Shown here: positions 9,508 to 19,003 of the stretch, one piece after another | Position numbering within the stretch: position 1 is the stretch's first letter | Layout of the letters: every line of letters starts with the position of its first letter | Source: Alphaproteobacteria bacterium | Lineage (GTDB): Bacteria; Pseudomonadota; Alphaproteobacteria; Sphingomonadales; Emcibacteraceae | Length of the DNA: 64,000 nt | Direction: 5' to 3' | Assembly: GCA_002401455.1 (NCBI GenBank) | Contig: NVTE01000003.1 | Location: forward strand, 69,187 to 133,186 | Program-made: the position numbers and the translations under genes | The notes under the pieces: generated by a model | The model's database searches: none | Told to the model about the DNA's origin: nothing | Seen by the model: only the letters and a program-made list of their open reading frames with translations

Positions 9508-9735
9508 GTGCAAAATAAACTGGTATTAACAGGCATGGTTCTGGCGATTGTCGCCGTGCTTCCAGCATGTTCAAAATTGGGTGGGCCGGATGAGTTCAGC
9601 GTTTTGAAAAATCCCCCTCTCGTTGTGCCGCCAGATTATCATTTGCGTCCGCCAGGGGAAGACAGTGATGTGAAGGGAGCTTACACGCCCCAAGAGATCG
9701 CGAAAAAAGCCCTGTTTGGCGAGAGCGCCCGCTAA
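9508..9735 (+). CDS. Small DUF3035-type lipoprotein
   Basis: 75 residues starting at GTG after AAAGGA; the nearby ATG at 9504 hits a stop after four codons, which fixes the start. The signal peptide ends in a lipobox 'VLPAC', so the mature protein begins at Cys21 and is tethered to a membrane. The rest is proline-rich ('KNPPLVVPPDYHLRPPG') and ends in 'AKKALFGE'. This is the look of the DUF3035 family, common in Alphaproteobacteria directly after lspA; no function is known. Confidence 0.8.
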   Translation: MQNKLVLTGMVLAIVAVLPACSKLGGPDEFSVLKNPPLVVPPDYHLRPPGEDSDVKGAYTPQEIAKKALFGESAR

Positions 9736-9754
9736 CCTTCTTTATCTTTCTTTG

Positions 9755-9804
9755 CGGGATCACGCGGGGGCGGGGTAAGTCCGCCTGATGTTTGATCCCG
9801 TTTA
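9755..9804 (+). terminator. Probable terminator of the ribF-ileS-lspA-lipoprotein unit
   Basis: An 8-base stem CGGGATCA / TGATCCCG encloses an inner GGCGG/CCGCC hairpin and is followed by TTTATCTT. It lies 20 bases after the lipoprotein stop. The T tract is short, so the call is moderate. Confidence 0.5.
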
Positions 9805-9815
9805 TCTTAAGTCTG

Positions 9816-9980
9816 TTATGACTTCCGGCAGGCACGGGCTAAAAGTCGTGCCGCTTCTGTCAGGATCAAAAGGGTGCCAATCGAAATGATGGTTGTTGTA
9901 TGGTCATTTCCCAGTTCCAGAGCCCCTATGGTGAGCAATCCCATGCCGCTGCCAAAAATTATTCCGTTAACAAGTCTCAT
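9816..9980 (-). CDS. Hypothetical 54-residue membrane protein
   Basis: A short reading frame beginning 'MRLVNGIIFGSGMGLLTIGA' with one or two hydrophobic segments (about residues 5-20 and 31-45) separated by 'LELGNDHTTTI', and a basic end 'RLLARACRKS'. The ATG is preceded by GAGAAGAGGG at good spacing, the main reason to accept it over the longer frame that runs into mutL. It diverges from mutL. I recognise no family; the membrane-hairpin look is inference from hydrophobicity. Confidence 0.45.
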   Translation of the reverse strand: MRLVNGIIFGSGMGLLTIGALELGNDHTTTIISIGTLLILTEAARLLARACRKS

Positions 9981-10100
9981 ACCTAACCCTCTTCTCTGAT
10001 AGTATCTCCCATTCCCTGATATTAACCGTGGTAATATGTTCACAGTGTGAAGGAAATAAGGTAATCTTGTGGCATAATTTATGTCACTCAGGAGCCCGCC

Positions 10101-11957
10101 GTGAAAATCCGCCTTCTTTCGGAAAATACCATCAACCAGATAGCCGCAGGCGAGGTGATTGAGCGTCCGGCAAGTGCGGTCAAGGAGTTGGTGGAAAATG
10201 CCATTGATGCCGGCGCCCATACCATTCAGGTGGTAATGATTGCCGGTGGACGGGAATTGATCTCAGTCCGGGATGATGGCTATGGCATGAGCGGGGCTGA
10301 GCTTGAGCTGGCCGTGGAGCGCCATGCCACTTCCAAGCTGCGGGAAGATGATCTGACCGACATTAAAACCCTGGGCTTTCGTGGCGAGGCCCTGCCGTCG
10401 ATTGCGTCGGTCAGTCGGTTTTCTATGACCAGCCATGCTGAAGGCAGCAATGAGGCCTGGAAGGTTGAGATCAATGGTGGCCAGAAGAGTGCCCTGCAAC
10501 CGGCCGCCCTCAGTCAGGGGACATTGGTCGAGGTTCGGGACCTATTTTATGCCACGCCCGCCCGTTTGAAGTTTCTGAAGGCCGAACGGACCGAATTCAA
10601 TGCCGCCCTGGATGTGATAAAGAGGTTGGCCATGGCTAATCCTGAAGTCGGTTTTTCTCTGCTGGACGGGGAGCGGCGGGCCTTTCGGGTCTCTGCCGTG
10701 CAGGGCGAGTTGCTTGATGTCCGGCTGCGGCGGCTGACGGCTATTCTGGGTAGCGATTTCGGCGATAATGTCCTGGTGATTAACGAGGAACGAGACACGA
10801 TAAAGCTGAGCGGCTATGCCGGGCTGCCGACTTATAACCGAGGCAATGCCCAGCATCAATTCCTGTTTGTCAATGGTCGTCCGGTCAAGGACAAGCTGCT
10901 TAATGGGGCCGTGCGTGGGGCCTATATGGATTTTCTGGCCCGTAACCGCCATCCGGTTCTGGCGTTGTTCCTGGAGGTGCCGACCCATCTGGTCGACGTC
11001 AATGTGCATCCGGCCAAGGCTGAGGTGCGTTTTCAAGACAGTGGCCATGTCAGGGGTCTGATTGTCGGTTCTCTAAAACGGGCCCTGACAGCGGCCGGTC
11101 ACCGGGCCGCGACCACCGTCGCCGGTTCGGCCCTGGGGGCGTTTCAGCCGGAAGCCTCTTCGTCCTCTGCGTCACAATTTTCGCTTCCTCAATATTCTGG
11201 CCCCCAATATTCAGGTCAGAACTCGGGCCGGAAAACCAGCTTCCCGACACCGCCGACGGCCTATAATGGCGGCCTTCGGGACCGTGTGGAGGGGCTTCTG
11301 AGCCCGCTCGCCGATGGTTTTGCACCGCCGGTGGGGCGGGTGGATGAGGAGGCTGAGATTGCGGGCAACACGATTGATTATCCGCTGGGGGCGGCCCGGG
11401 GACAGCTTCATGAAACCTACATTGTTTCCCAGACCAAGGACGGCATGATCATCGTCGATCAGCATGCGGCTCATGAGCGGTTGGTCTATGAACGGATGAA
11501 AGGTCAGTTGCTTGCTGATGATGTGCCGCGCCAGGTGTTGCTGATCCCCGAAGTGGTCGAATTGGAACAGGATGCGGTGGATCGCCTGGTCGAGCGGGCC
11601 GAAGACCTGAGGGATATGGGGCTGTATCTGGAAGGGTTTGGCGATGGGGCGGTCGTAGTGCGTGAGGTGCCGGCTCTTCTCGGCGATACAGACATCAAGG
11701 GTCTGGTCCGGGATCTGGCCGATGAACTGATGGAACTCGACCAGACCCTTTCCCTGAAAGAGCGACTGGAAGATGTCTGTTCGACTATGGCTTGCCATGG
11801 CAGCGTGCGGGCCGGTCGGCGGCTTAATGTGACGGAAATGAATGCCCTGCTCCGGGAAATGGAACAGACCCCCCATTCCGGCCAGTGCAATCATGGTCGT
11901 CCCACTTATGTGGAGCTAAAATTATCCGACATTGAAAAATTATTTGGCCGCCGTTAA
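10101..11957 (+). CDS. mutL: DNA mismatch repair protein MutL (endonuclease type)
   Basis: 618 residues from a GTG with an AGGAG site. The N-terminal GHKL ATPase motifs are clear: '[11 protein letters not shown]', 'DDGYGMS' and '[10 protein letters not shown]'. A low-complexity Ser/Gln/Gly linker (about residues 340-380, with '[13 protein letters not shown]') joins the C-terminal dimerisation domain. That domain carries DQHA(X2)E(X4)E at 453-464, plus 'ACHGSVRAG', 'CNHGRP' and terminal 'FGRR', the marks of MutL proteins that nick DNA themselves in bacteria lacking MutH. mutS is not in the window. Confidence 0.97.
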   Translation: MKIRLLSENTINQIAAGEVIERPASAVKELVENAIDAGAHTIQVVMIAGGRELISVRDDGYGMSGAELELAVERHATSKLREDDLTDIKTLGFRGEALPSIASVSRFSMTSHAEGSNEAWKVEINGGQKSALQPAALSQGTLVEVRDLFYATPARLKFLKAERTEFNAALDVIKRLAMANPEVGFSLLDGERRAFRVSAVQGELLDVRLRRLTAILGSDFGDNVLVINEERDTIKLSGYAGLPTYNRGNAQHQFLFVNGRPVKDKLLNGAVRGAYMDFLARNRHPVLALFLEVPTHLVDVNVHPAKAEVRFQDSGHVRGLIVGSLKRALTAAGHRAATTVAGSALGAFQPEASSSSASQFSLPQYSGPQYSGQNSGRKTSFPTPPTAYNGGLRDRVEGLLSPLADGFAPPVGRVDEEAEIAGNTIDYPLGAARGQLHETYIVSQTKDGMIIVDQHAAHERLVYERMKGQLLADDVPRQVLLIPEVVELEQDAVDRLVERAEDLRDMGLYLEGFGDGAVVVREVPALLGDTDIKGLVRDLADELMELDQTLSLKERLEDVCSTMACHGSVRAGRRLNVTEMNALLREMEQTPHSGQCNHGRPTYVELKLSDIEKLFGRR

Positions 11958-12166
11958 GGGGACGGCAAGTGATATTCTTTGAGTTCCTCAATAGCAATAT
12001 TCAAATGTAGCGAGACATATTCCAGCGTCGCCGCATCGGCTTCCTGACATAGATAGTTCAGGGCATTAATCATGCCCGCATATTCATATTCAATGGCTGA
12101 AACATATTGTTCTGTGGTTAAAAATGGTTCTGTATCTGCCATTGGGAGTGGTTTTTTTAAATTCAT
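11954..12166 (-). CDS. Hypothetical 70-residue protein
   Basis: A small acidic, probably helical protein ('[20 protein letters not shown]', '[20 protein letters not shown]'). The ATG at 12166 has GGAAAGGG six bases upstream, and a near-consensus promoter lies 40 bases further up, so this is a well-supported gene although unrecognised. An extension to 12259 exists but has no binding site and looks non-coding. Its end overlaps the mutL stop by four bases on the opposite strand. No signal peptide or membrane helix. No function can be assigned. Confidence 0.65.
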   Translation of the reverse strand: MNLKKPLPMADTEPFLTTEQYVSAIEYEYAGMINALNYLCQEADAATLEYVSLHLNIAIEELKEYHLPSP

Positions 12167-12206
12167 TTTGCGCCCTTTCCCTTTATTACAACTATAAAGA
12201 GTGTTA

Positions 12207-12235
12207 ATCATATAAGGGACCTTGCTATCAATCAA
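12207..12235 (-). promoter_or_regulatory. Sigma-70-type promoter of the 70-residue gene
   Basis: On the minus strand TTGATT and TATGAT are separated by exactly 17 bases; the -10 element ends about 40 bases before the start codon at 12166. The match is close to the housekeeping consensus. Confidence 0.55.
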
Positions 12236-12529
12236 GAAGTAACAAATATATTTTTTCATCTTATAGGTGTGTTTGAAGAGGGCTTTCAGAAAGTTGTATT
12301 GTATTCATGAATTAAATTGTTATAATTTATCAATTTAAAACATGTCTTTATATTGTAATGTTGTCTCATTTAAGAGTTGGTCCTAGACCAGGATGATGGT
12401 TTTTCTGGTTAGGTTATATAATTTTAACCCTTATAGATTGCTATATTAATGGAGTTTTACTTAATGTTAGACAATCTTAAATCAACTAACAAATTAATTT
12501 TTTCTATTATAGGTAGAAAATTTAATGTG
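12236..12529. other. AT-rich spacer between the 70-residue gene and rsmD
   Basis: No convincing gene. It contains a plus-strand promoter-like pair (12299-12326) with no gene in front of it, and a short hairpin TGGTC-CTA-GACCA near 12380. A frame starting at ATG 12464 exists but continues antisense through the end of rsmD. The region could hold a small RNA; nothing proves it. Confidence 0.4.
12299..12326 (+). promoter_or_regulatory. Orphan promoter-like sequence
   Basis: TTGTAT, 16 bases, then a perfect TATAAT on the plus strand. Nothing obvious is transcribed from it: the next plus-strand annotated gene is tadA at 14156. In AT-rich DNA such matches also occur by chance. Confidence 0.3.
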
Positions 12530-13078
12530 TCAGGATATTCTCTTCAGGAAAGAGAAGCGGGCGTCGCCGTAGGTTTTTTCTTTAATAACCTCAACATAAT
12601 CCGGAAAGGTGACAAGGGTGGCCGGGGCATATTCGGCAACGATCATACAGTCGTCAGCGAGATAGCCATTGTCGTATAATCTGTCCAGACAGTCCCCGAT
12701 GATGTTCAGGTCGAAGGGCGGGTCGAGAAAGATAAAATCATAGGGCGCTTGGGCCCGGGGAAAGGTCGGGGCCGTGACCGGCTTGACTTTCGATTTGTCG
12801 CCGGCGCCGATCAGGGCGATATTCTTTTTCACCAGTTGCAGGGAGCTGCGGTCCTTGTCAAAAAAGGTCACGTGGGCAGCCCCGCGTGACAGGGCCTCAA
12901 GCCCCATGGCTCCGCTGCCGGCAAAAACATCCAGGACCCGTGCGCCCTCAAGACCGGTGCCGGAATGGCTGAGGATATTGAAGATGGTTTCCCGCATGCG
13001 GTCGCTGGTCGGCCGGATGCCTTTATTAGCCGGGGAGATTAATTTGCGTCCCCGGTAGGCACCGCCGATGATTCTCAT
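12530..13078 (-). CDS. rsmD: 16S rRNA (guanine966-N2)-methyltransferase
   Basis: 182 residues. The SAM-binding loop is 'VLDVFAGSGAMGLEALSRGA' and the N2-guanine methyltransferase catalytic motif is 'FLDPPFD'. The N-terminal 'MRIIGGAYRGRKL' is typical of RsmD. It methylates G966 of 16S rRNA during 30S assembly. Its ATG overlaps the rluB stop (ATGA), so the two rRNA-modification genes are translationally coupled. Confidence 0.95.
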   Translation of the reverse strand: MRIIGGAYRGRKLISPANKGIRPTSDRMRETIFNILSHSGTGLEGARVLDVFAGSGAMGLEALSRGAAHVTFFDKDRSSLQLVKKNIALIGAGDKSKVKPVTAPTFPRAQAPYDFIFLDPPFDLNIIGDCLDRLYDNGYLADDCMIVAEYAPATLVTFPDYVEVIKEKTYGDARFSFLKRIS

Positions 13079-14106
13079 TTTTTACCCGTTGGGGTGCGGG
13101 GGGTGCGCGGGCGACCAGTGCGACTGTCATTACCCGTGCGCTTGTCATTACCAAAGCGTTTGTCGGTCTTATTCTTAACGTCTTCCTGGCGATTGGGATC
13201 GCGTTTTTTCTTGTTAATCCGGCGCTGGTTGGCTTTGGGTTTGGCTTTGGCCCAACCGGTGCGGGATTGGTTGGCCGGGGATTTTTTTGCGTCCGGGTCG
13301 AGGTCTGTTGCGGTGATGCCCTTGTCCTTGAAGAATTCAGCACAATGCTCCATCATTTCCTTGACCGGGATTTCCACAATGTCGCCGCGCATCATCTGGT
13401 CGACTTCAAAGGGACCGTAGGACAGGCGAATCAGTCGGGTCACCTGCAGACCGATATACTCGAGCAATTTCCGGACTTCGCGGTTCTTGCCTTCGGTGAT
13501 GCTGATGGTCAGCCAGATGTTGGATTTTTCCCGGCTTTCATTGATGTTAATCCGGACGCCGCGGTATTTGACATCCTCGATGGTGATGCCGCGACGGATT
13601 TCCGCAACCTTTTCCCGGTCAAAATAGCCATGACAGCGCACCTTATAGGTCCGAACCCAGCCGGTGGATGGCAGCTCTAGCCAGCGGGCCAGTTCGCCAT
13701 CATTGGTCAGCAGCAGCAGGCCTTCGGTATTCAGATCGAGGCGACCGACCGACAGCACTCGCGGCATATTGGACGGCAGGGCCTGAAAGACCGTGGGCCG
13801 GTCTTCGGGATCATAATAGGAGGTTATGCGCCCGGCGGGTTTATGATATTTCCAGATTTTGGTCGGCTCTGGCGGTTGAACCACCATGCCATCGACCGTG
13901 ATGCCCTTGACCGTGGTGATCAGGGTCGCCGGGGTGGTGATCGGCTCACCGTCCAGCTTGACCATGCCGGCCGAAATCATCCGCTCCACAGCGCGGCGTG
14001 AGCCGACACCGGCCCGGGCCAGCATCTTGGCTATACGTTCGCCCTTGGGGGCATTTTCTGGTTCTGTCATACCCTGGTCAGCAGGGATTTTGGGATCATC
14101 GGTCAT
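13075..14106 (-). CDS. rluB: rRNA pseudouridine synthase of the RluB/RsuA family
   Basis: 343 residues from ATG 14106; the frame is open further upstream but would run into the divergent tadA. An S4 RNA-binding domain (residues 23-70) precedes the synthase domain with catalytic D124 in 'VGRLDLNTEGLLLLTNDG'. Family members make pseudouridine in 23S or 16S rRNA; RluB (U2605) is the likely assignment. The last about 70 residues form a very basic, low-complexity tail rich in Lys, Arg, Asn and Thr ('KKKRDPNRQEDVKNKTDKR'), common in alphaproteobacterial homologues and probably RNA-binding. Confidence 0.9.
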   Translation of the reverse strand: MTDDPKIPADQGMTEPENAPKGERIAKMLARAGVGSRRAVERMISAGMVKLDGEPITTPATLITTVKGITVDGMVVQPPEPTKIWKYHKPAGRITSYYDPEDRPTVFQALPSNMPRVLSVGRLDLNTEGLLLLTNDGELARWLELPSTGWVRTYKVRCHGYFDREKVAEIRRGITIEDVKYRGVRININESREKSNIWLTISITEGKNREVRKLLEYIGLQVTRLIRLSYGPFEVDQMMRGDIVEIPVKEMMEHCAEFFKDKGITATDLDPDAKKSPANQSRTGWAKAKPKANQRRINKKKRDPNRQEDVKNKTDKRFGNDKRTGNDSRTGRPRTPRTPTGKK

Positions 14107-14155
14107 CTGTTCAATTCTATTGTAAACTGTTTCATATGATGCAATACCTGAAAAT

Positions 14156-14611
14156 ATGACCTTTTCCAACGAATATATGGATATGGCGCTCGAAGAAGCC
14201 ATAAAAGCGGCCAAACGGGGCGAAGTGCCCGTCGGCGCGGTGATCGTTCATGGTCCCTCGGGCCGGATCATCGCCCAGGCCTCCAACCAGGTGAAAGAAG
14301 ACCATGATCCCTCGGCCCATGCGGAGCTTTTAGCGATTCGGGCAGCCTGCCGGGCGCTGGAGAATGAGCGGCTGAACGATTGTGACCTTTATGTGACGCT
14401 GGAACCTTGTCCCATGTGCGCTCAGGTGATCTCCTTCGCCCGCATCCGGCGGCTGTATTTCGCTGCCGATGATGAGAAGGGCGGCGGGGTGGAAAACGGC
14501 CCACGGATATTCCACAGTACAAGCTGTCACCACAAGCCGGAAGTCTACGGCGGTATCGGCGCGAGTAAGGCCTCAAAAATGCTGAAAGATTTTTTCAAGT
14601 CGCGGCGCTGA
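14156..14611 (+). CDS. tadA: tRNA-specific adenosine deaminase
   Basis: 151 residues of the cytidine deaminase-like fold. The zinc site is visible: H55-A-E57 and the PCPMC motif with C85 and C88; E57 is the proton shuttle. It converts the wobble adenosine of tRNA-Arg(ACG) to inosine. It is divergent from rluB with a 49-base gap that must hold both promoters. A guanine-deaminase-like role is possible within the family, but length and motif fit TadA. Confidence 0.92.
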   Translation: MTFSNEYMDMALEEAIKAAKRGEVPVGAVIVHGPSGRIIAQASNQVKEDHDPSAHAELLAIRAACRALENERLNDCDLYVTLEPCPMCAQVISFARIRRLYFAADDEKGGGVENGPRIFHSTSCHHKPEVYGGIGASKASKMLKDFFKSRR

Positions 14612-14682
14612 GGGAGAGTTTCTTATATCCCAGCCAATATTTGCCTGTTGGCTAACCCGGCGTTTTTCGTTAAGCTACATCC

Positions 14683-15975
14683 ATGAATGATATCATCTTA
14701 AAAGGGCAGGACGCGATGGCCTCGGTTATCGCCTGGTTCGGGGAGACCCTGCTGTCCTATCAGACCCTGGCGCAGCTCGGGATTATCCTGTCGTTGTGGC
14801 TGGTCAGTCTGGGCCTCAGTCGCCTGATCGGCTTTGTTTTTCCCCATGGCCTTGACCGGGTTGATTTTTATCAGCGGCTAAAACCGCAACTCACCCCCCT
14901 CTATGACCTGGTTATCTGGCTGAGCCTGATCCTGACGGTGAAGGCGGTGGCCGATCAGCAGCAGATGGACAGCACGGCGCTGAATATAGCCGCCAACCTG
15001 ATTGTCGCCTGGATTGTCATCCGCCTAGTCACCAACCTGATCAAGAGCCGGGAGATCGCCCGCCTGATCCGGTCCTTTGCCTGGGGCCTGGCAGCTTTGA
15101 ATATCGTCGGCTGGCTGTCGCCGCTGATTGATTTCCTGGAGGGGATTACCTTTTCTCTGGGCCAGGGGCAGGTCAGCATCTTCGGGGTGATCACTGGCTT
15201 GCTGACCCTATTGATTTTGGTGTGGCTTTCGCTGGTGGTGACCGGCTTTCTGGAGAATTGGCTGCGCAAGGTGCCGGCGGTCAATCCTTCCGCCCGGGTG
15301 TTGCTGTCGAAAGTGGCGCGGATTTTGCTGATCGCCTTTGCGTTTTTGTTTGCCGTGTCCAGCGTTGGTATTGACCTGACGGTGTTTGCGGTCTTTGGTG
15401 GCGCGATCGGGGTTGGCCTGGGTTTCGGCCTGCAGAAGGTGGTGTCCAATTTTGTCAGCGGGGTGATCCTGCTCATGGACCGCTCGATCAAGCCCGGTGA
15501 TGTGGTGGAAATATCCGGCACTTATGGCCGGATCAATAAGCTGGCCGGGCGCTATACCTCGGTCATTTCCCGGGATGGCCGCGAGCATCTGATTCCCAAT
15601 GAGGATATGGTGACCCAGACCGTGATCAACTGGACCTTTTCCCACCGCATGGTCCGCCGACATATTCCGGTGGGTATTTCCTATAAAAGCGATCTGGACC
15701 TGGCCATGAAGCTGATGATTGAGGCTGCCGATGAAATCCCGCGGATTCTGCAGGACCCGGCACCAAGGGTTCTGATCAAGGGCTTTGGCGACAGTGCCAT
15801 TGATTTGGAACTGCGCATGTGGATCAGGGATGCCAAGAACGGGGTGTCAAATGTCGCCAGCGAGGTTTATTACAAGATCTGGCACAAGTTCAACGACCAG
15901 GGCGTCGAGTTCCCCTATCCCCAGCGTGACATTCATATCGTCACCGGCCAGAAATCAGATATCATCCCTGACTGA
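14683..15975 (+). CDS. MscS-family mechanosensitive ion channel
   Basis: 430 residues with about five hydrophobic helices in the first 260 residues, more than the three of E. coli MscS. The pore helix and hinge are recognisable around 'FGGAIGVGLGFGLQKVVSNFVSGVILLMDRSI' (read in two parts), followed by the beta domain 'IKPGDVVEISGTYGRINKLAG' and the conserved 'HLIPNEDMVTQTVINW'. It should open under membrane tension to release solutes on osmotic downshock. It stands alone, converging on the small coiled-coil gene at 16061. Confidence 0.9.
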   Translation: MNDIILKGQDAMASVIAWFGETLLSYQTLAQLGIILSLWLVSLGLSRLIGFVFPHGLDRVDFYQRLKPQLTPLYDLVIWLSLILTVKAVADQQQMDSTALNIAANLIVAWIVIRLVTNLIKSREIARLIRSFAWGLAALNIVGWLSPLIDFLEGITFSLGQGQVSIFGVITGLLTLLILVWLSLVVTGFLENWLRKVPAVNPSARVLLSKVARILLIAFAFLFAVSSVGIDLTVFAVFGGAIGVGLGFGLQKVVSNFVSGVILLMDRSIKPGDVVEISGTYGRINKLAGRYTSVISRDGREHLIPNEDMVTQTVINWTFSHRMVRRHIPVGISYKSDLDLAMKLMIEAADEIPRILQDPAPRVLIKGFGDSAIDLELRMWIRDAKNGVSNVASEVYYKIWHKFNDQGVEFPYPQRDIHIVTGQKSDIIPD

Positions 15976-16060
15976 GACAACTCAAAAAAAATGGAGCAGC
16001 CTTGAGCGCGTTTCATGGTGTTTGCAGAACACCGGAAACAAAACTAATAATACCCGAAAC

Positions 16061-16294
16061 CTATTTGTCCTTGCGCAGTTCTGAAAAGGCTTTCTGAATG
16101 AAGTTCTTCAGGTTGCTCAGGTTATGGGCCGCGTCTTCGAAATGCTCTTCCATATGGTCGATTTCATCATGTTGCTTGTCCTGCTTGCGCGTCTTCAGCT
16201 CGGCCTTGAGCTGGTCCAGGACGTCCTGAGTTTCATGGATCAGCTTCTTTAATTTCTTTTTAGGCAGGGATGCGAAATTTTCATTTTCCATCAT
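16061..16294 (-). CDS. Small charged coiled-coil protein coupled to the Na/Pi symporter
   Basis: 77 residues from ATG 16294, with GAAGGA four to five bases upstream. An in-frame GTG at 16306 overlaps the upstream stop but has no binding site. The whole protein is predicted coiled coil ('HETQDVLDQLKAELKTRKQD', 'HMEEHFEDAAHNLSNLKNFI') with no membrane segment. It lies nine bases after the symporter stop, so the two are almost certainly co-transcribed. Many bacterial Na/Pi symporters carry a helical PhoU-like tail; this one does not, so the small protein might supply an analogous helical partner. That is inference. Confidence 0.65.
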   Translation of the reverse strand: MMENENFASLPKKKLKKLIHETQDVLDQLKAELKTRKQDKQHDEIDHMEEHFEDAAHNLSNLKNFIQKAFSELRKDK

Positions 16295-16302
16295 ATCATC
16301 CT

Positions 16303-17469
16303 TCACGCAATAAGTTGGTAGATAAAGACCATCAGGCCGGGCAGGGCAAAGAACACACCCAACATATAAAGCAGAGCATAGATTTTATGATCGGCCGCGA
16401 TCCGGGCCAGCCATAGAGCCCCACGGATGGGTATCTTGCGCAGGTCCTTGATGCCGTAAATCAGGAAGACCGCCGACAGATTATAAATCAGGTGAACCAG
16501 GGCGATCTGCAGTGCCAGAATAGCATGGTCGCCGGAAATGGCGGTAGCGGCCAGCAGGGCGGTGATGGTGGTGCCGATATTCGCCCCGAGCGTGAAGGGG
16601 TAAATCTGCTTGAGCTTGAAGACCCCGGACCCGGCAAGGGGCACCATCAGGCTGGTAGTGGTCGAGGACGACTGGACCAGAACAGTGACAATGGCGCCAG
16701 AGGCGATGCCGGAAATCGGTCCCCGACCGATGGAGCCATGCATGATATCCTTGGCCCGGCCGACCATCAGTTTTTTCAATAATTTTCCGATGAATATAAT
16801 GACCATAAAGATGATGGTGATGCCAAAGACAATCAGCAGGACATTGGGCGCTGATTCTGAGATCATATGGGCCAGGCTTTTAAATTGATCAATGACCGGC
16901 TTGGTCATTGGCTTGATGAAATTCAGGCCCTTTACACTTAAATTCTCCCCGCCAACCAGACGCTCGGCCAGGTATCCAGCAGCCTTCTGCAAGGGGTGGA
17001 AGAGGATCTCAATGGGCAGGAATATCGCGACCGCCATCAGATTGAAGAAGTCATGAACCGTCGCTGCGGCAAAGGCCCGGCGGAATTCTTTTTTCTTGTT
17101 GATGTGGCCCAGGCTGACAATGGTATTGGTGATGGTGGTGCCGATATTAGCCCCCATGATCATGGGTACGGCCATTTCAACGGACAGGCCGCCCGCCACC
17201 AGGCCGACAATGATCGAGGTCACGGTGGAGGAGGATTGAATCATGGCGGTGGCAATCACGCCGATAATCAATCCCATGAAAGGATTGGTGGCAAAGGCAA
17301 AAAGATCAGTTGCCTGGCCTTTGGTCGCCCCCTTGAAGCCACTGCCGATCATACCTACGGCGGTAATCAGCAGGTAGATCAGAACCAGGACAAACAGCCA
17401 CTGAAAAATACGCAGGGCCAGATTGTCGTTAGAGGTTTGATTATTCCCCGAAGTCGAAATGTCGGTCAT
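16303..17469 (-). CDS. Na+/phosphate symporter family protein
   Basis: 388 residues, eight or more membrane helices, with the inverted-repeat signature of the PNaS family: 'MIQSSSTVTSIIVGLVAGG' followed by 'GANIGTTITNTIVSLGH', and again 'VLVQSSSTTTSLMVPLAGSG' followed by 'GANIGTTITALLAATA'. The QSSS pairs form the substrate site in SLC34-type carriers. It should import inorganic phosphate with sodium. It lacks the C-terminal PhoU-like domain of E. coli YjbB. The small coiled-coil gene follows directly. Confidence 0.9.
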   Translation of the reverse strand: MTDISTSGNNQTSNDNLALRIFQWLFVLVLIYLLITAVGMIGSGFKGATKGQATDLFAFATNPFMGLIIGVIATAMIQSSSTVTSIIVGLVAGGLSVEMAVPMIMGANIGTTITNTIVSLGHINKKKEFRRAFAAATVHDFFNLMAVAIFLPIEILFHPLQKAAGYLAERLVGGENLSVKGLNFIKPMTKPVIDQFKSLAHMISESAPNVLLIVFGITIIFMVIIFIGKLLKKLMVGRAKDIMHGSIGRGPISGIASGAIVTVLVQSSSTTTSLMVPLAGSGVFKLKQIYPFTLGANIGTTITALLAATAISGDHAILALQIALVHLIYNLSAVFLIYGIKDLRKIPIRGALWLARIAADHKIYALLYMLGVFFALPGLMVFIYQLIA

Positions 17470-17617
17470 TCTATTCTATCCAGAATCATTCACTAAAAGT
17501 TGTCAGCATAATTTCATCATTGATCGCTAATTGCAATGACAGTTATCGTTATATGATAGTTTTGTGAAAGTTATATGACAGCCTGTTTGGGGGTGATTTT
17601 AAGGCCCGAACAAAGCT

Positions 17618-18925
17618 CTATTCACTTTCCTGCTCACGTTCTTTTTCATTTTCCCGTTCTCTGGCAACCGCCCGCCAGCCAATATCCCGGCGACAGAATC
17701 CCTCGGGCCAGTCGATCTGGTCGAGGGCGGCATAGGCCCGGTCCTGGGCTTGGCCGACGCTGTCGCCCAGGGCGGTGATATTCAGCACCCGGCCACCGGT
17801 GGCGAGAATTTTGCCGTCCTGTTGTTTGGTGCCGGCGTGGAAGATAAGCGTGTTGTCATCCTGCCCCGCCTGATCCAGATTGCCGATTTCGGTATTCTTG
17901 TTGTAGCTTCCGGGATAGCCGTTAGCGGCCATGACCACGGAGAGGGCCGGGGTCGGATGCCAGTCCATCTCAACCTTGTCGACGCCGCCGGTGGCACAGG
18001 CCATCAGGGCCGGGACGATATCAGACTTCATGCGCATCATCAGCACCTGACACTCCGGGTCGCCAAAGCGGACATTATATTCGATCAGCTCCGGTCCCTT
18101 GGTGGTGATCATCAGGCCGGCGAAAAACACGCCTTTGAACGGGTGACCTTCTGCTTTCATGCCGCGCACGGTGGGCAGGATAATCTCTTCAATGGTCCGG
18201 CGGGTCATCTCGTCGGTCATGACGGCGGCTGGACTATAAGCGCCCATGCCACCGGTATTGGGGCCGGTGTCGCCTTCGCCTACTTGTTTATGGTCCTGGG
18301 CCGTGGCCAGGGGCAGAATAGTGTCGCCGTCACACAGGGCAAAGAAGCTGGCTTCTTCGCCGACCAGAAATTCCTCGACCACCAGTTCCGCGCCGGCCGA
18401 GCCAAACTGGCCCCCCAGAATATCATCAATGGCGGCGTGAGCCTGGTCAAGGGTCTCGGCGATGATCACGCCTTTACCGGCGGCCAGGCCATCGGCCTTG
18501 ATGACGATCGGGGCGCCCTTTTTGGTGACAAAATCTTTGGCCAGTGCCGCGTCACTGAACCGGCCATACGCGGCGGTTGGGATATTGTATTTGGCGCAGA
18601 GGTCTTTGGTGAAACCCTTGGAGCCTTCCAGTTGGGCCGCATGGGCGCTGGGACCGAAAGCGGTGATATTCTCACTGTCCAGGCGATCAACCAGGCCATC
18701 GACCAGCGGCGCTTCGGGGCCGACAACGACCAGGGCAATGTCTTTTTCCTGGCAAAAAGTCACGACCGCGTCATGGTCTGTGGCATCCAGCGACACAGAT
18801 GTCGCCAATTCGCCAACACCGCCATTGCCCGGTGCGGCATAAATAGCCGTGACCAGGGGGCTTTGTGAGATTTTCCAGATAAGTGCATGTTCCCGTCCGC
18901 CGGAGCCGATCACCAGAATATTCAT
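17618..18925 (-). CDS. purD: Phosphoribosylamine-glycine ligase (GARS)
   Basis: 435 residues of the ATP-grasp superfamily. '[19 protein letters not shown]' opens the N domain; '[18 protein letters not shown]' is the ATP-binding loop and '[16 protein letters not shown]' holds the metal and ATP-binding acidic residues. It joins glycine to phosphoribosylamine, step two of purine synthesis. ATG 18925 with AAAGGA is preferred over a TTG two codons earlier. It diverges from xseA. The gene has a long antisense open frame, a codon-bias artefact. Confidence 0.97.
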   Translation of the reverse strand: MNILVIGSGGREHALIWKISQSPLVTAIYAAPGNGGVGELATSVSLDATDHDAVVTFCQEKDIALVVVGPEAPLVDGLVDRLDSENITAFGPSAHAAQLEGSKGFTKDLCAKYNIPTAAYGRFSDAALAKDFVTKKGAPIVIKADGLAAGKGVIIAETLDQAHAAIDDILGGQFGSAGAELVVEEFLVGEEASFFALCDGDTILPLATAQDHKQVGEGDTGPNTGGMGAYSPAAVMTDEMTRRTIEEIILPTVRGMKAEGHPFKGVFFAGLMITTKGPELIEYNVRFGDPECQVLMMRMKSDIVPALMACATGGVDKVEMDWHPTPALSVVMAANGYPGSYNKNTEIGNLDQAGQDDNTLIFHAGTKQQDGKILATGGRVLNITALGDSVGQAQDRAYAALDQIDWPEGFCRRDIGWRAVARERENEKEREQESE

Positions 18926-19003
18926 CGTCAATAATCCTTTAAATTTTGTTGCCTACCTTGTAGCATAGCCGGAAATTGAAACAAGGTGAAAAGCCAGCTA
19001 CTG

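Noticed and set aside
11211-11894. Long antisense frames opposite mutL, and similar ones opposite ileS, recN and ligA
   Set aside because: All lie inside genes with intact catalytic motifs and have no own binding site or homology.
12464-12679. Plus-strand frame starting in the AT-rich spacer before rsmD
   Set aside because: It has a weak GGAG site, but about two thirds is antisense to the conserved end of rsmD.
17750-18868. Long open frame (372 codons) antisense to purD
   Set aside because: It is a shadow of codon bias in purD, whose motifs are complete; the antisense protein is Gly/His/Ala-rich without domains.
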